Below, piece by piece: positions 1-4,398 of a stretch of DNA of 10,715 bases. The DNA comes from Candidatus Saccharimonadota bacterium. GTDB lineage: Bacteria > Patescibacteriota > Saccharimonadia > Saccharimonadales > UBA7683. Under the pieces are notes generated by a model that had not been told where the DNA came from, searched no databases, and worked only from the letters and a program-made list of their open reading frames with translations. Position numbers and translations under genes: made by a program. Every line of letters begins with the position of its first letter. The first letter of the stretch is position 1. The DNA lies in NCBI GenBank assembly GCA_018061375.1, contig JAGOUG010000027.1:1-10715 (forward strand), in the 5' to 3' direction.

Positions 1-269
1 TTTTTAAGGTTGTGTGTGCCGGGTATAACATCAACGGAATGACCCATTGAAGGTATTACAAGTCGAACAGGAATCCCAGATATTGGGTTCTGTATGGTGT
101 CTATTGGTGACGAAGCGCTAAAGTCGTTTTGTGCTGAGTTAGCCTGTGCTTGTATCTGCGCAAGTCGATTATTTTTTGCGTATATAGGGTACCCCATAAC
201 GAGAGTCATGAAGACGTAGACAATACATACGCGCCACCACACGTGATGCTTAAAGTGTTCTACTATCAT
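1..269 (-). CDS. Probable sortase, N-terminal part (3' end outside window)
   Basis: Eighty-nine codons are visible, starting at ATG 269-267; the gene runs off the left edge. The N-terminus has a short basic/aromatic stretch, then a hydrophobic segment (about residues 13-30) that would act as a signal anchor. Residues from about 67 read SGIPVRLVIPSMG, which resembles the entry strand of the sortase beta-barrel (typically PVRLxIPxIGV). Sortases are membrane-anchored cysteine transpeptidases that cut LPxTG-like signals and attach surface proteins. The catalytic His, Cys and Arg lie beyond the window, so activity and class cannot be judged. An AAGGA ribosome-binding site lies about 10 bases before the start. 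It is the second gene of a two-gene unit, 26 bases after a small protein with a sorting-signal-like C-terminus, which supports the call. Another membrane-anchored beta-barrel protein remains possible. Confidence 0.55.
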   Translation of the reverse strand, partial: MIVEHFKHHVWWRVCIVYVFMTLVMGYPIYAKNNRLAQIQAQANSAQNDFSASSPIDTIQNPISGIPVRLVIPSMGHSVDVIPGTHNLK

Positions 270-295
270 AGCGGGTATCCTTAAATGTTACGCGG

Positions 296-484
296 CTATC
301 GCATGAATCGGCTAGCTACTTTAGTAACTATGAAGCTACCGAGTATCAGTGCGCCACCAGCAATTAAAACTATGCTGAGGGCAGTCATGAGTGTGTTGCC
401 GCTCGTGCTTGGTAGCATTGCAACACCAGTTGCTGCAGTTATTGGACCTGAAGCTAGGCTTATTGTTTGATTTTCACCTGACAT
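296..484 (-). CDS. 62-residue membrane protein with LPxTG-like sorting signal, putative sortase substrate
   Basis: The 62-residue product has a polar N-terminus of 23 residues, LPSTSG at residues 24-29, a hydrophobic helix at about 31-53, and a basic tail ending SRFMR. Motif, helix and positive tail in that order are the hallmark of a sortase cell-wall sorting signal, but a Ser separates Thr and Gly (LPxTxG rather than LPxTG). There is no N-terminal signal peptide, so the single helix would have to insert with the N-terminus outside, which the positive-inside rule favours. The start is supported by AAGGAG five bases before ATG 484-482. The gene is followed after 26 bases by a probable sortase and has its own strong promoter. 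The protein matches no family I can name; the surface-attachment role is inference. Confidence 0.7.
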   Translation of the reverse strand: MSGENQTISLASGPITAATGVAMLPSTSGNTLMTALSIVLIAGGALILGSFIVTKVASRFMR

Positions 485-485
485 A

Positions 486-500
486 TAAACTCCTTGTTTA
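486..500 (-). promoter_or_regulatory. Hairpin presenting the ribosome-binding site of the 62-residue protein gene
   Basis: On the minus strand TAAAC-AAGGA-GTTTA forms a perfect 5-bp stem whose loop is most of the Shine-Dalgarno sequence AAGGAG. It is AT-rich and weak, so it may only modulate initiation. Confidence 0.3.
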
Positions 501-557
501 CGCTATCTGTGGTGGGCTATGTAGGTATAGACCGCACCACTGTTTATTACAAACAAC

Positions 558-586
558 AATATACTCTAAAGTATCACTATTGTCAA
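558..586 (-). promoter_or_regulatory. Sigma-70-type promoter of the LPSTSG protein/sortase unit
   Basis: Minus-strand TTGACA (586-581), a 17-base spacer and TATATT (563-558). The -35 is perfect and the -10 matches 5 of 6. Transcription would begin near 551, giving a leader of about 66 bases before the ATG at 484. Confidence 0.75.
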
Positions 587-645
587 CAATATGGTGTAAA
601 CATAACCTCTTTGGTCTAATCAATCGCCTTCTATGGCTCGGAACT

Positions 646-673
646 AAAAAATCTACCCTGATGTAGGTAGATT
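646..673 (-). terminator. Intrinsic terminator downstream of the four-helix membrane protein gene
   Basis: On the minus strand AATCTACC (673-666) and GGTAGATT (657-650) form a perfect 8-bp stem with an 8-base loop. A run of six T follows, overlapping the stem end (651-646). It lies about 100 bases after the stop of the 776-1279 gene and before the promoter of the next unit, where a terminator is expected. Confidence 0.7.
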
Positions 674-710
674 CGGATAAAGTTCAAAAAAGTTGTTGCA
701 GGAGGGGTGG

Positions 711-740
711 GAGCGCTGGCCGGCGGGCCAGCCAGCGCTC
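711..740. repeat. GC-rich perfect inverted repeat
   Basis: GAGCGCTGGC (711-720) and GCCAGCGCTC (731-740) form a perfect 10-bp stem around a 10-base loop. It lies 36 bases past the stop of the 776-1279 gene. No T run follows directly on either strand, so it may protect the mRNA 3' end or assist the terminator at 646-673 rather than terminate alone. Its G+C richness matches the neighbouring gene and contrasts with the AT-rich DNA to its left. Confidence 0.55.
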
Positions 741-775
741 ACGAGCGCCGAAGCACTCTCCACTCCTCCTGATGG

Positions 776-1279
776 TCACCCCCGGGAGCTCGTCATCTGG
801 TCATCTGCGACCATCCGGCTCGTCGCCTGGGAGAACTTGGCCCCCATGCTGGTCCGCCAGTACTGGACGACCGAAGCCGCCGAGTAGAAGCCCACGATCA
901 CGAGGGACGCCTCAGCACCGCTGATCTCGAACTTCTGGCCGTTGCTGTAGGCGGCGGCGAGAGCACCGAGGACGGCGAGGAAGACCATCGAGATGACCAG
1001 GGTCATCTGGAAGCCCTTGAACCGGTTGCCGGTTTCGGGGCTGCCCACCTGATCTCGGATGTAGGCCGCGGCCAGCCATGTGAACGCGACGGCCACGATC
1101 ATGGCCACCAGCACGACGTCAGCGATGACGTTGCGAGCGTGGCTGCCGTCGAACCAACGGCAGCCGAAGAACGCAGCCGTGCCGAGACCGATCATGTACA
1201 GGGTGCCGTAGAGGCGGCCCTGGTCGACCGGGTTGGCCAGGTGGTTCTTGAAGATTGACGTACGGGTACGACGGAACAT
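776..1279 (-). CDS. Unrecognised membrane protein, four predicted helices, GC-rich
   Basis: The product is 167 residues from ATG 1279-1277. An upstream in-frame ATG at 1381 would give 201 residues but coincides with the -35 box, while AGGAGGGG sits four bases before the chosen start. The protein has a basic N-terminus (residues 1-15) and four hydrophobic stretches at about 22-40, 50-73, 90-111 and 122-140. Short charged loops separate them and the C-terminus is polar, rich in Ser and Met. It is presumably a small integral membrane protein with no signal peptide. I see no catalytic or transport motif and cannot assign a family. Two 60-base lines I counted gave 67 % and 63 % G+C, far above the atp genes (42 % in one line of atpD), so it may be transferred, perhaps from a high-GC actinobacterial host. 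It has its own promoter and terminator. Confidence 0.75.
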   Translation of the reverse strand: MFRRTRTSIFKNHLANPVDQGRLYGTLYMIGLGTAAFFGCRWFDGSHARNVIADVVLVAMIVAVAFTWLAAAYIRDQVGSPETGNRFKGFQMTLVISMVFLAVLGALAAAYSNGQKFEISGAEASLVIVGFYSAASVVQYWRTSMGAKFSQATSRMVADDQMTSSRG

Positions 1280-1282
1280 GAA

Positions 1283-1341
1283 ACCCCTCCTGGGGTGTAG
1301 TGGCCGCGGGTGCGGCCGGTTCGTCCAGTCGAGGATTCGAC
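1283..1341 (-). promoter_or_regulatory. Structured 5' leader with three consecutive hairpins, last one holding the ribosome-binding site
   Basis: Reading the minus strand from the predicted start near 1346, three perfect stems follow: GTCGA/TCGAC (1341-1328, loop ATCC), GGCCGC/GCGGCC (1317-1302, loop ACCC) and ACCCC/GGGGT (1296-1283, loop AGGA). The Shine-Dalgarno AGGAGGGG (1291-1284) forms the loop and 3' arm of the third. Translation of the membrane protein could be controlled by this fold; no known riboswitch class is recognised. Confidence 0.45.
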
Positions 1342-1352
1342 GGGATGAAAGC

Positions 1353-1381
1353 ATATTAGCATAAAATAGATATAATGTCAA
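1353..1381 (-). promoter_or_regulatory. Sigma-70-type promoter of the four-helix membrane protein gene
   Basis: Minus-strand TTGACA (1381-1376), a 17-base spacer and TAATAT (1358-1353). The surrounding DNA is strongly AT-rich. Predicted start near 1346, leader about 67 bases. Confidence 0.75.
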
Positions 1382-1511
1382 GTATATCTACGAAAGTATA
1401 TGATACACTCGGTTTATTTAGTTTGAACGTTTCGTTTAGCGCGCTAGTTTGCGCTGAACTCTTCAGAGTGATTAATACACTGACGTTCGAAGGGAAGAAG
1501 ATGGAGCTGAA

Positions 1512-1528
1512 TCTGGCAGTGCGCCAGA
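1512..1528 (-). terminator. Hairpin just past the three-helix membrane protein gene, weak terminator candidate
   Basis: TCTGGC and GCCAGA pair perfectly around a 5-base loop, starting 3 bases after the stop codon. There is no T run, so termination here is uncertain. Confidence 0.3.
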
Positions 1529-1531
1529 GCT

Positions 1532-1903
1532 CTACATCTTCAGGAGCAACTTGGCGTTGAGCGCGATGATCACGATGATTGCTACGCTCAGTACGGCTGC
1601 GGCCGAGGCCAGCTCGTACCAGTACCAGGGGCGAACCCCGGGCTTCGGGTTGAGGTGTTCCCACCTCATGAACTGGCAGATTCCGGTCGTCGCCACCGTA
1701 AGGGTCGTTCCGATGCCCCAAGCGATCATCCAGGGCGTACCCCAGTTGACCACGTTGAGCGTCGGATCTTGCCCGGTGCGCTGAGAGACGAGGCCGATTA
1801 CCAGCAGTGTCAGCGCGACACCGCCGAATGCCCACGAGATGTATTCGAGCCGCGTTGCCCGATCTCGGCTCATGAAACGGTCGAAGACCGTGTCTGTTTC
1901 CAT
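1532..1903 (-). CDS. Unrecognised membrane protein, three predicted helices, GC-rich
   Basis: The product is 123 residues from ATG 1903-1901, chosen over an upstream in-frame ATG at 1972 because AAGGGA lies a few bases before it. A charged N-terminus (residues 1-19, rich in Arg and Asp) is followed by hydrophobic segments at about 20-40, 57-79 and 97-119. A Trp/Pro/Tyr-rich loop lies at 81-97 (WEHLNPKPGVRPWYWYE), and the C-terminus is short and basic. No enzymatic or transporter signature is visible and I cannot name a family. By eye it shares the GC-rich composition of the 776-1279 gene and the same size class of polytopic protein, but I see no clear sequence similarity between them. The two genes lie in tandem but appear to have separate promoters, since a consensus promoter separates them. 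Confidence 0.75.
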   Translation of the reverse strand: METDTVFDRFMSRDRATRLEYISWAFGGVALTLLVIGLVSQRTGQDPTLNVVNWGTPWMIAWGIGTTLTVATTGICQFMRWEHLNPKPGVRPWYWYELASAAAVLSVAIIVIIALNAKLLLKM

Positions 1904-1922
1904 AGTTCCCTTCTTAAGGTGC

Positions 1923-1945
1923 GTCGGCGGTTCTTCACTGCCAAC
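1923..1945 (-). promoter_or_regulatory. Leader hairpin with CAGTGAAGAAC motif, upstream of the three-helix protein gene
   Basis: On the minus strand GTTGGC (1945-1940) pairs with GCCGAC (1928-1923), with one G-T pair, around an 11-base loop. The 11-mer CAGTGAAGAAC (minus strand, 1940-1930) recurs exactly in the leader hairpin of the next gene (2350-2340). Closer to the start, CCTT/AAGG (1919-1909) can hold the ribosome-binding site in a 4-bp stem. Confidence 0.35.
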
Positions 1946-1973
1946 TATTGTTTGGGTGTGCCACTTTCTCAAC

Positions 1974-2002
1974 GTATGAATTGGTTAAGATTGTACACTC
2001 AA
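1974..2002 (-). promoter_or_regulatory. Weak promoter candidate(s) for the three-helix protein gene
   Basis: No consensus promoter is visible. Two options exist on the minus strand: TTGAGT (2002-1997) with 17 bases to a poor -10 TCATAC (1979-1974), or a good -10 TACAAT (1995-1990) with a poor -35. The first would give a leader of about 64 bases, like the neighbouring units. Neither is convincing alone. Confidence 0.2.
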
Positions 2003-2037
2003 GCTACGTTCCCAAAAATGTAGCATCTCCTTGCCTC

Positions 2038-2057
2038 TTGCTCGCGGTTGCGAGCAA
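2038..2057. repeat. Perfect 8-bp hairpin downstream of the 63-residue gene
   Basis: TTGCTCGC and GCGAGCAA flank a GGTT tetraloop (plus strand). It lies about 60 bases past the stop of the 2117-2308 gene. Neither strand has a good T run after it, so a terminator role is possible but not shown. Confidence 0.45.
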
Positions 2058-2083
2058 ACGACTTTGCTCAGTTATCTGAACTT

Positions 2084-2104
2084 TTACTTCCGGATAAGAA
2101 GTAA
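2084..2104. repeat. Perfect 7-bp hairpin 12 bases past the 63-residue gene
   Basis: TTACTTC (2084-2090) and GAAGTAA (2098-2104) pair around a 7-base loop. With 2038-2057 it forms a tandem pair in the 3' region of the minus-strand gene. It lacks a T tract, so it may be an mRNA stabiliser or weak terminator. Confidence 0.4.
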
Positions 2105-2116
2105 GTCACAAACGTC

Positions 2117-2308
2117 TCAGCTATCGAACTGATGCACCTGGTCGCTCGGCGACCAGCTGACAACGGTTAGAAACGCAGCCTCTCTCGCACACTCGATGAT
2201 CTTCTCGATCTTGAAGTCAGTGCAGTCGGGATGCGCTGAGAGTCGATTCAACTCTTCTTCCAGGGAGGCTGGGGTCAGAGAATGAAAGACAAGAAACTTT
2301 CGCTTCAT
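2117..2308 (-). CDS. Small soluble protein of unknown function, 63 residues
   Basis: The 63-residue product starts at ATG 2308-2306, preceded by a near-perfect AGGAGGTGA, one of the best ribosome-binding sites in the window. The sequence suggests a small alpha/beta fold: a beta strand at 3-9 (RKFLVFH), a helix at 14-25 (ASLEEELNRLSA), a charged helix at about 33-44 and a hydrophobic strand at 46-51. There is no membrane segment or signal peptide. The layout loosely recalls short DUF1737-like proteins, but I cannot claim membership. One 60-base line counted inside it gave 50 % G+C, between the GC-rich membrane genes and the atp operon. It is read divergently from the ATP synthase operon out of a shared promoter region, which hints at nothing specific about function. 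Confidence 0.75.
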   Translation of the reverse strand: MKRKFLVFHSLTPASLEEELNRLSAHPDCTDFKIEKIIECAREAAFLTVVSWSPSDQVHQFDS

Positions 2309-2317
2309 TTTTCACCT

Positions 2318-2353
2318 CCTCTCAGAGGCTCGGCCATCAGTTCTTCACTGATG
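2318..2353 (-). promoter_or_regulatory. Leader hairpins of the 63-residue gene
   Basis: On the minus strand CATCAGT (2353-2347) and ACTGATG (2341-2335) form a perfect 7-bp stem with loop GAAGA. It contains the 11-mer CAGTGAAGAAC shared with the leader at 1930-1940. A second stem, CCTC/GAGG (2328-2318), takes in the start of the Shine-Dalgarno sequence AGGAGGTGA. Confidence 0.4.
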
Positions 2354-2386
2354 ACATGTACAAATCACGGATGTGACCATGCACAA

Positions 2387-2415
2387 TTTATAACATTCAT
2401 AAGCTAAATAGTCAA
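2387..2415 (-). promoter_or_regulatory. Sigma-70-type promoter of the 63-residue gene
   Basis: Minus-strand TTGACT (2415-2410), a 17-base spacer and TATAAA (2392-2387). Predicted start near 2380, leader about 72 bases. Confidence 0.7.
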
Positions 2416-2417
2416 TG

Positions 2418-2446
2418 TTGTGTCGATACTTCTATTCTTGTACACT
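2418..2446 (+). promoter_or_regulatory. Candidate promoter of the ATP synthase operon
   Basis: TTGTGT (2418-2423), a 17-base spacer and TACACT (2441-2446). It is a weaker match than the minus-strand promoters, but it is correctly placed and its -35 box lies only two bases from the -35 box of the divergent promoter. Transcription would begin near 2453, about 79 bases before atpB. Confidence 0.4.
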
Positions 2447-2490
2447 GGGTAACAGATGGGAATATACACATCACGCCACTTGCATTTGGT

Positions 2491-2513
2491 AAGGCCTCAA
2501 GCGCCTTCTTTTT
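2491..2513 (+). terminator. Terminator-like attenuator in the atpB leader
   Basis: AAGGC (2491-2495) and GCCTT (2503-2507) pair around a 7-base loop and are followed by CTTTTT (2508-2513). The stem is short, so partial rather than full termination is likely. It sits 18 bases before the atpB start and could adjust operon expression or stop readthrough from upstream. Confidence 0.4.
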
Positions 2514-2531
2514 GTGTTTCAGGGGGTAAGA

Positions 2532-3383
2532 ATGTTTAGTATATTCACAAACTTTGCATCTGAGAGCGGTATACATGTGAGCCTTAAGGCCGAGCCAATT
2601 ACCCAAGTTGGCCCCCTCACCATTACAAACTCTATGGTCTATGGATTAGTCTGCTCAACAATTCTAATTGTCAGCTTAATTCTTATTGCCCGAAAAGTTA
2701 CCTTTCACCCCAAAAAGAACGCACTATACGGCGCGTTTGAGTGGCTTGTAGAGTTCATTATTAACCTACTCGAAGGTCCGCTAGGTTCACGGGTAAAGGC
2801 TGCAAAATATACCCCTATTTTTGGAACATTCTTCATTTTTATTATATTCAACAACTTAATGGGACTGCTCCCTATTGTGGGCCCACAAATAGAGGTAAAC
2901 GGCTCACCTCTGTTTCGGCCGTTTACCGCAGACTTAAATGGCACAATTGCCCTAGCAGTTATCGCTATTGTTATAGTGCAGATTCTTTCTATTAAAGAAC
3001 AGGGTGGAAAAGGTCACTTAAAGCATTATTTTAGTGACAAGCCTTGGAACCCGATTAACTTTTTTATTGGCATTCTTGAAGTATTTGGTGAATTTACCAG
3101 AATAATCTCACTCTGCCTCCGTCTGTTTCTAAATACCGCAGTTGGTGAAATTCTAGTTGCTGTGTTTACGAGTATGATCCTTGCCAATGGCCGTACCCCA
3201 CTAGTAGTTATTCCTATATTTGTGTTTGAAATGTTAGTTGCCGCAATCCAAGCGTACGTATTTACTATACTGACTGCCACGTACCTTGGTCTTGCAATTG
3301 CCCACGCCGATCATGGCGAACCCCACGATGTACATCACGTAGCCGAACCTCTAATTAAGAAGGTCGAAGGAACGACGGCGTGA
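2532..3383 (+). CDS. atpB: ATP synthase subunit a (Fo proton channel)
   Basis: Subunit a is the membrane stator that carries ions to and from the c-ring through two half channels. The 283-residue product has hydrophobic helices at about 35-54, 65-80, 96-117, 136-154, 175-200, 203-217 and 224-258. The helix containing LCLRLF carries the essential arginine (R197, equivalent to E. coli R210), followed by FLNTAVGE with E206 in the place of E. coli E219. IQAYVF supplies Q240 (E. coli Q252). The ATG at 2532 is preferred over an in-frame ATG at 2514 because AGGGGGT lies just before it. The C-terminal tail (258-283) is polar and rich in His (HADHGEPHDVHH), which is not a standard feature of the family. 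It is the first gene of the operon; I see no atpI upstream. Confidence 0.97.
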   Translation: MFSIFTNFASESGIHVSLKAEPITQVGPLTITNSMVYGLVCSTILIVSLILIARKVTFHPKKNALYGAFEWLVEFIINLLEGPLGSRVKAAKYTPIFGTFFIFIIFNNLMGLLPIVGPQIEVNGSPLFRPFTADLNGTIALAVIAIVIVQILSIKEQGGKGHLKHYFSDKPWNPINFFIGILEVFGEFTRIISLCLRLFLNTAVGEILVAVFTSMILANGRTPLVVIPIFVFEMLVAAIQAYVFTILTATYLGLAIAHADHGEPHDVHHVAEPLIKKVEGTTA

Positions 3384-3429
3384 TGTGTAAATATATGAAT
3401 TTAGTTAGGGAAATGTAAGGGGAATTTAC

Positions 3430-3687
3430 ATGGTTCAATTATTTGCAGAAACTACAGCAGCAGTCTCAATTAGCGGTTGGAACCCAATGATGAGTAAGGC
3501 CATTTTTATGGGCTTTGTTCTCGGTATGGCAGCTATTGGCCTTGGCTGGGTTGGTTCAGCTTATATGAATGCACTTGGTCGCAACCCAGAGGCTGGTAAA
3601 GCTGCTGGTCAAGTTGTAATCATCGCAGCTATGATTGAAGTTACCGCACTACTAGCATTCTTGCTCGGTGCGTTCTTGCTCAACTAG
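3430..3687 (+). CDS. atpE: ATP synthase subunit c (Fo rotor ring)
   Basis: This is the 85-residue proteolipid that oligomerises into the rotating c-ring. The two-helix hairpin is clear: helix 1 at about 22-49, the polar loop GRNPEAG at 50-56, and helix 2 at about 58-84. The ion-carrying acid is E70 (AAMIEVTALL). The residue after it is Val rather than Ser/Thr, so a proton-type ring is more likely than a sodium-type one, though this is inference. The Gly-rich packing motif of helix 1 is partly replaced by bulky residues (W40, Y45), unusual against the common GxGxGxG pattern. About 18 residues precede helix 1. The AAGGGGA ribosome-binding site is well placed. A strong intercistronic structure follows, fitting the need for many c copies per complex. 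Confidence 0.96.
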   Translation: MVQLFAETTAAVSISGWNPMMSKAIFMGFVLGMAAIGLGWVGSAYMNALGRNPEAGKAAGQVVIIAAMIEVTALLAFLLGAFLLN

Positions 3688-3696
3688 TTACTTAGT

Positions 3697-3727
3697 TATG
3701 GTGGGCGCCTTAGTGGCGCTCACCATA
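3697..3727 (+). promoter_or_regulatory. Strong intercistronic hairpin after atpE
   Basis: TATGGTG (3697-3703) pairs with CACCATA (3721-3727), extended by a G-T pair and GCGCC/GGCGC around a 5-base loop: 13 pairs in all. No T run follows, so it probably stabilises the atpE end of the mRNA or marks a processing site rather than ending transcription. Confidence 0.6.
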
Positions 3728-3729
3728 GC

Positions 3730-3820
3730 GACAAACTGATAGATCGGTATACTACTAAAGCAGAAGTTTGTCAGATTTCAGACATCACACAAAAATGATC
3801 TATGGAACCTGCTAAACTTC
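3730..3820 (+). promoter_or_regulatory. Intercistronic element with two exclusive pairings before atpF
   Basis: AGTTTGTC (3765-3772) can pair with GACAAACT upstream (3730-3737, 8 bp). The overlapping GAAGTTT (3763-3769) can instead pair with AAACTTC downstream (3814-3820, 7 bp). A TAGATC/GATCTA pair spans the region as well. The two main folds exclude each other, so this part of the 162-base gap could act as a switch for atpF expression. No function is shown. Confidence 0.35.
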
Positions 3821-3849
3821 AGCAGAATAAACAATAAGGAAATCGACAC

Positions 3850-4398
3850 ATGTTTAACGTTCTGACACAATTTGCCTCTACCGCTGAACCAGAAGGTATC
3901 GCTGCACTTGGAATTGATCCGTGGGCTATTTTGGCACAGGGACTCACCTTTTTGCTGCTACTGTTCCTAATTAAAAAGTTCGCACTCAGTAAAATCGTAG
4001 CTACGCTTGAAGAGCGGCGTACTGCTATAGAAGGTAGTCTTGATAAAGCCCAGGAACTTCAAGTTCAGAACGAAGTGGCAGAAAAGCGTGTGAACGGTTT
4101 GCTGCACGAGGCACGACTTCAGGCCGAAGATGTCATTACAAAGAGTCAAGAAGAAGCTACTGCAATTGTAAAGCAAGCTGAAGACAGTGCGGTTGTACGT
4201 TCTGAAAAAATTGTGGCGGATGGTAAGATTCAGATAGAACAGCAAGTTGCCAAGGCCCAAGAATCACTTAAAAAAGAGACGCTCGAGCTTGTTGCACAGG
4301 CTACGACTACATTGCTTGGTGAAAAAGTTGATGCGAAAAAGAACGAAGAGCTTATTAAGAAGGCGCTGGTTGATGCAGGCGCAAAGGGGTCCAAATAA
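3850..4398 (+). CDS. atpF: ATP synthase subunit b (peripheral stalk)
   Basis: Subunit b links subunit a in the membrane to delta and alpha on F1. The 182-residue product has a short N-terminal tail, one hydrophobic helix at about 25-45 (WAILAQGLTFLLLLFLIKKF), then a long charged helix at about 50-160. That helix is rich in Glu, Lys, Ala and Gln and has the usual EERRTAI start (55-61). This is the membrane-anchor plus dimerising coiled-coil plan of the family, at near its usual length. An AAGGA site lies about nine bases upstream. The stop overlaps the atpH start (TAATG), so the two are translationally coupled. Only one b-type gene is present, so a homodimer is expected. Confidence 0.95.
   Translation: MFNVLTQFASTAEPEGIAALGIDPWAILAQGLTFLLLLFLIKKFALSKIVATLEERRTAIEGSLDKAQELQVQNEVAEKRVNGLLHEARLQAEDVITKSQEEATAIVKQAEDSAVVRSEKIVADGKIQIEQQVAKAQESLKKETLELVAQATTTLLGEKVDAKKNEELIKKALVDAGAKGSK

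Noticed and set aside
391..887. Open plus-strand frames at 391-666 and 693-887
   Set aside because: They run antisense to the LPSTSG gene, its promoter and terminator, and to the end of the four-helix gene, have no convincing ribosome-binding sites, and their translations are low-quality (runs of Leu/Cys).
1280..1381. N-terminal extension of the four-helix gene to the ATG at 1381
   Set aside because: The extension runs through the predicted -35 and -10 boxes and leader hairpins, and the internal ATG at 1279 has a strong ribosome-binding site.
1356..2023. Overlapping alternatives to the three-helix gene: minus 1356-1835 and plus 1655-2023
   Set aside because: They are shadow frames kept open by high G+C. 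The 1532-1903 frame has the ribosome-binding site and a sensible membrane-protein sequence, while these are Arg/His/Asp-rich without hydrophobic pattern.
1991..2446. TTGTACACT repeated at 1991-1999 and 2438-2446, and several TGTACA palindromes, as an operator
   Set aside because: TGTACA occurs several times in the window, including inside genes, close to chance expectation; the 9-mer copies are not placed alike relative to the promoters.
3381..3383. TGA as glycine (SR1/Gracilibacteria code)
   Set aside because: TGA ends atpB at its normal length, and reading through would add non-homologous residues; the conserved genes contain no in-frame TGA.
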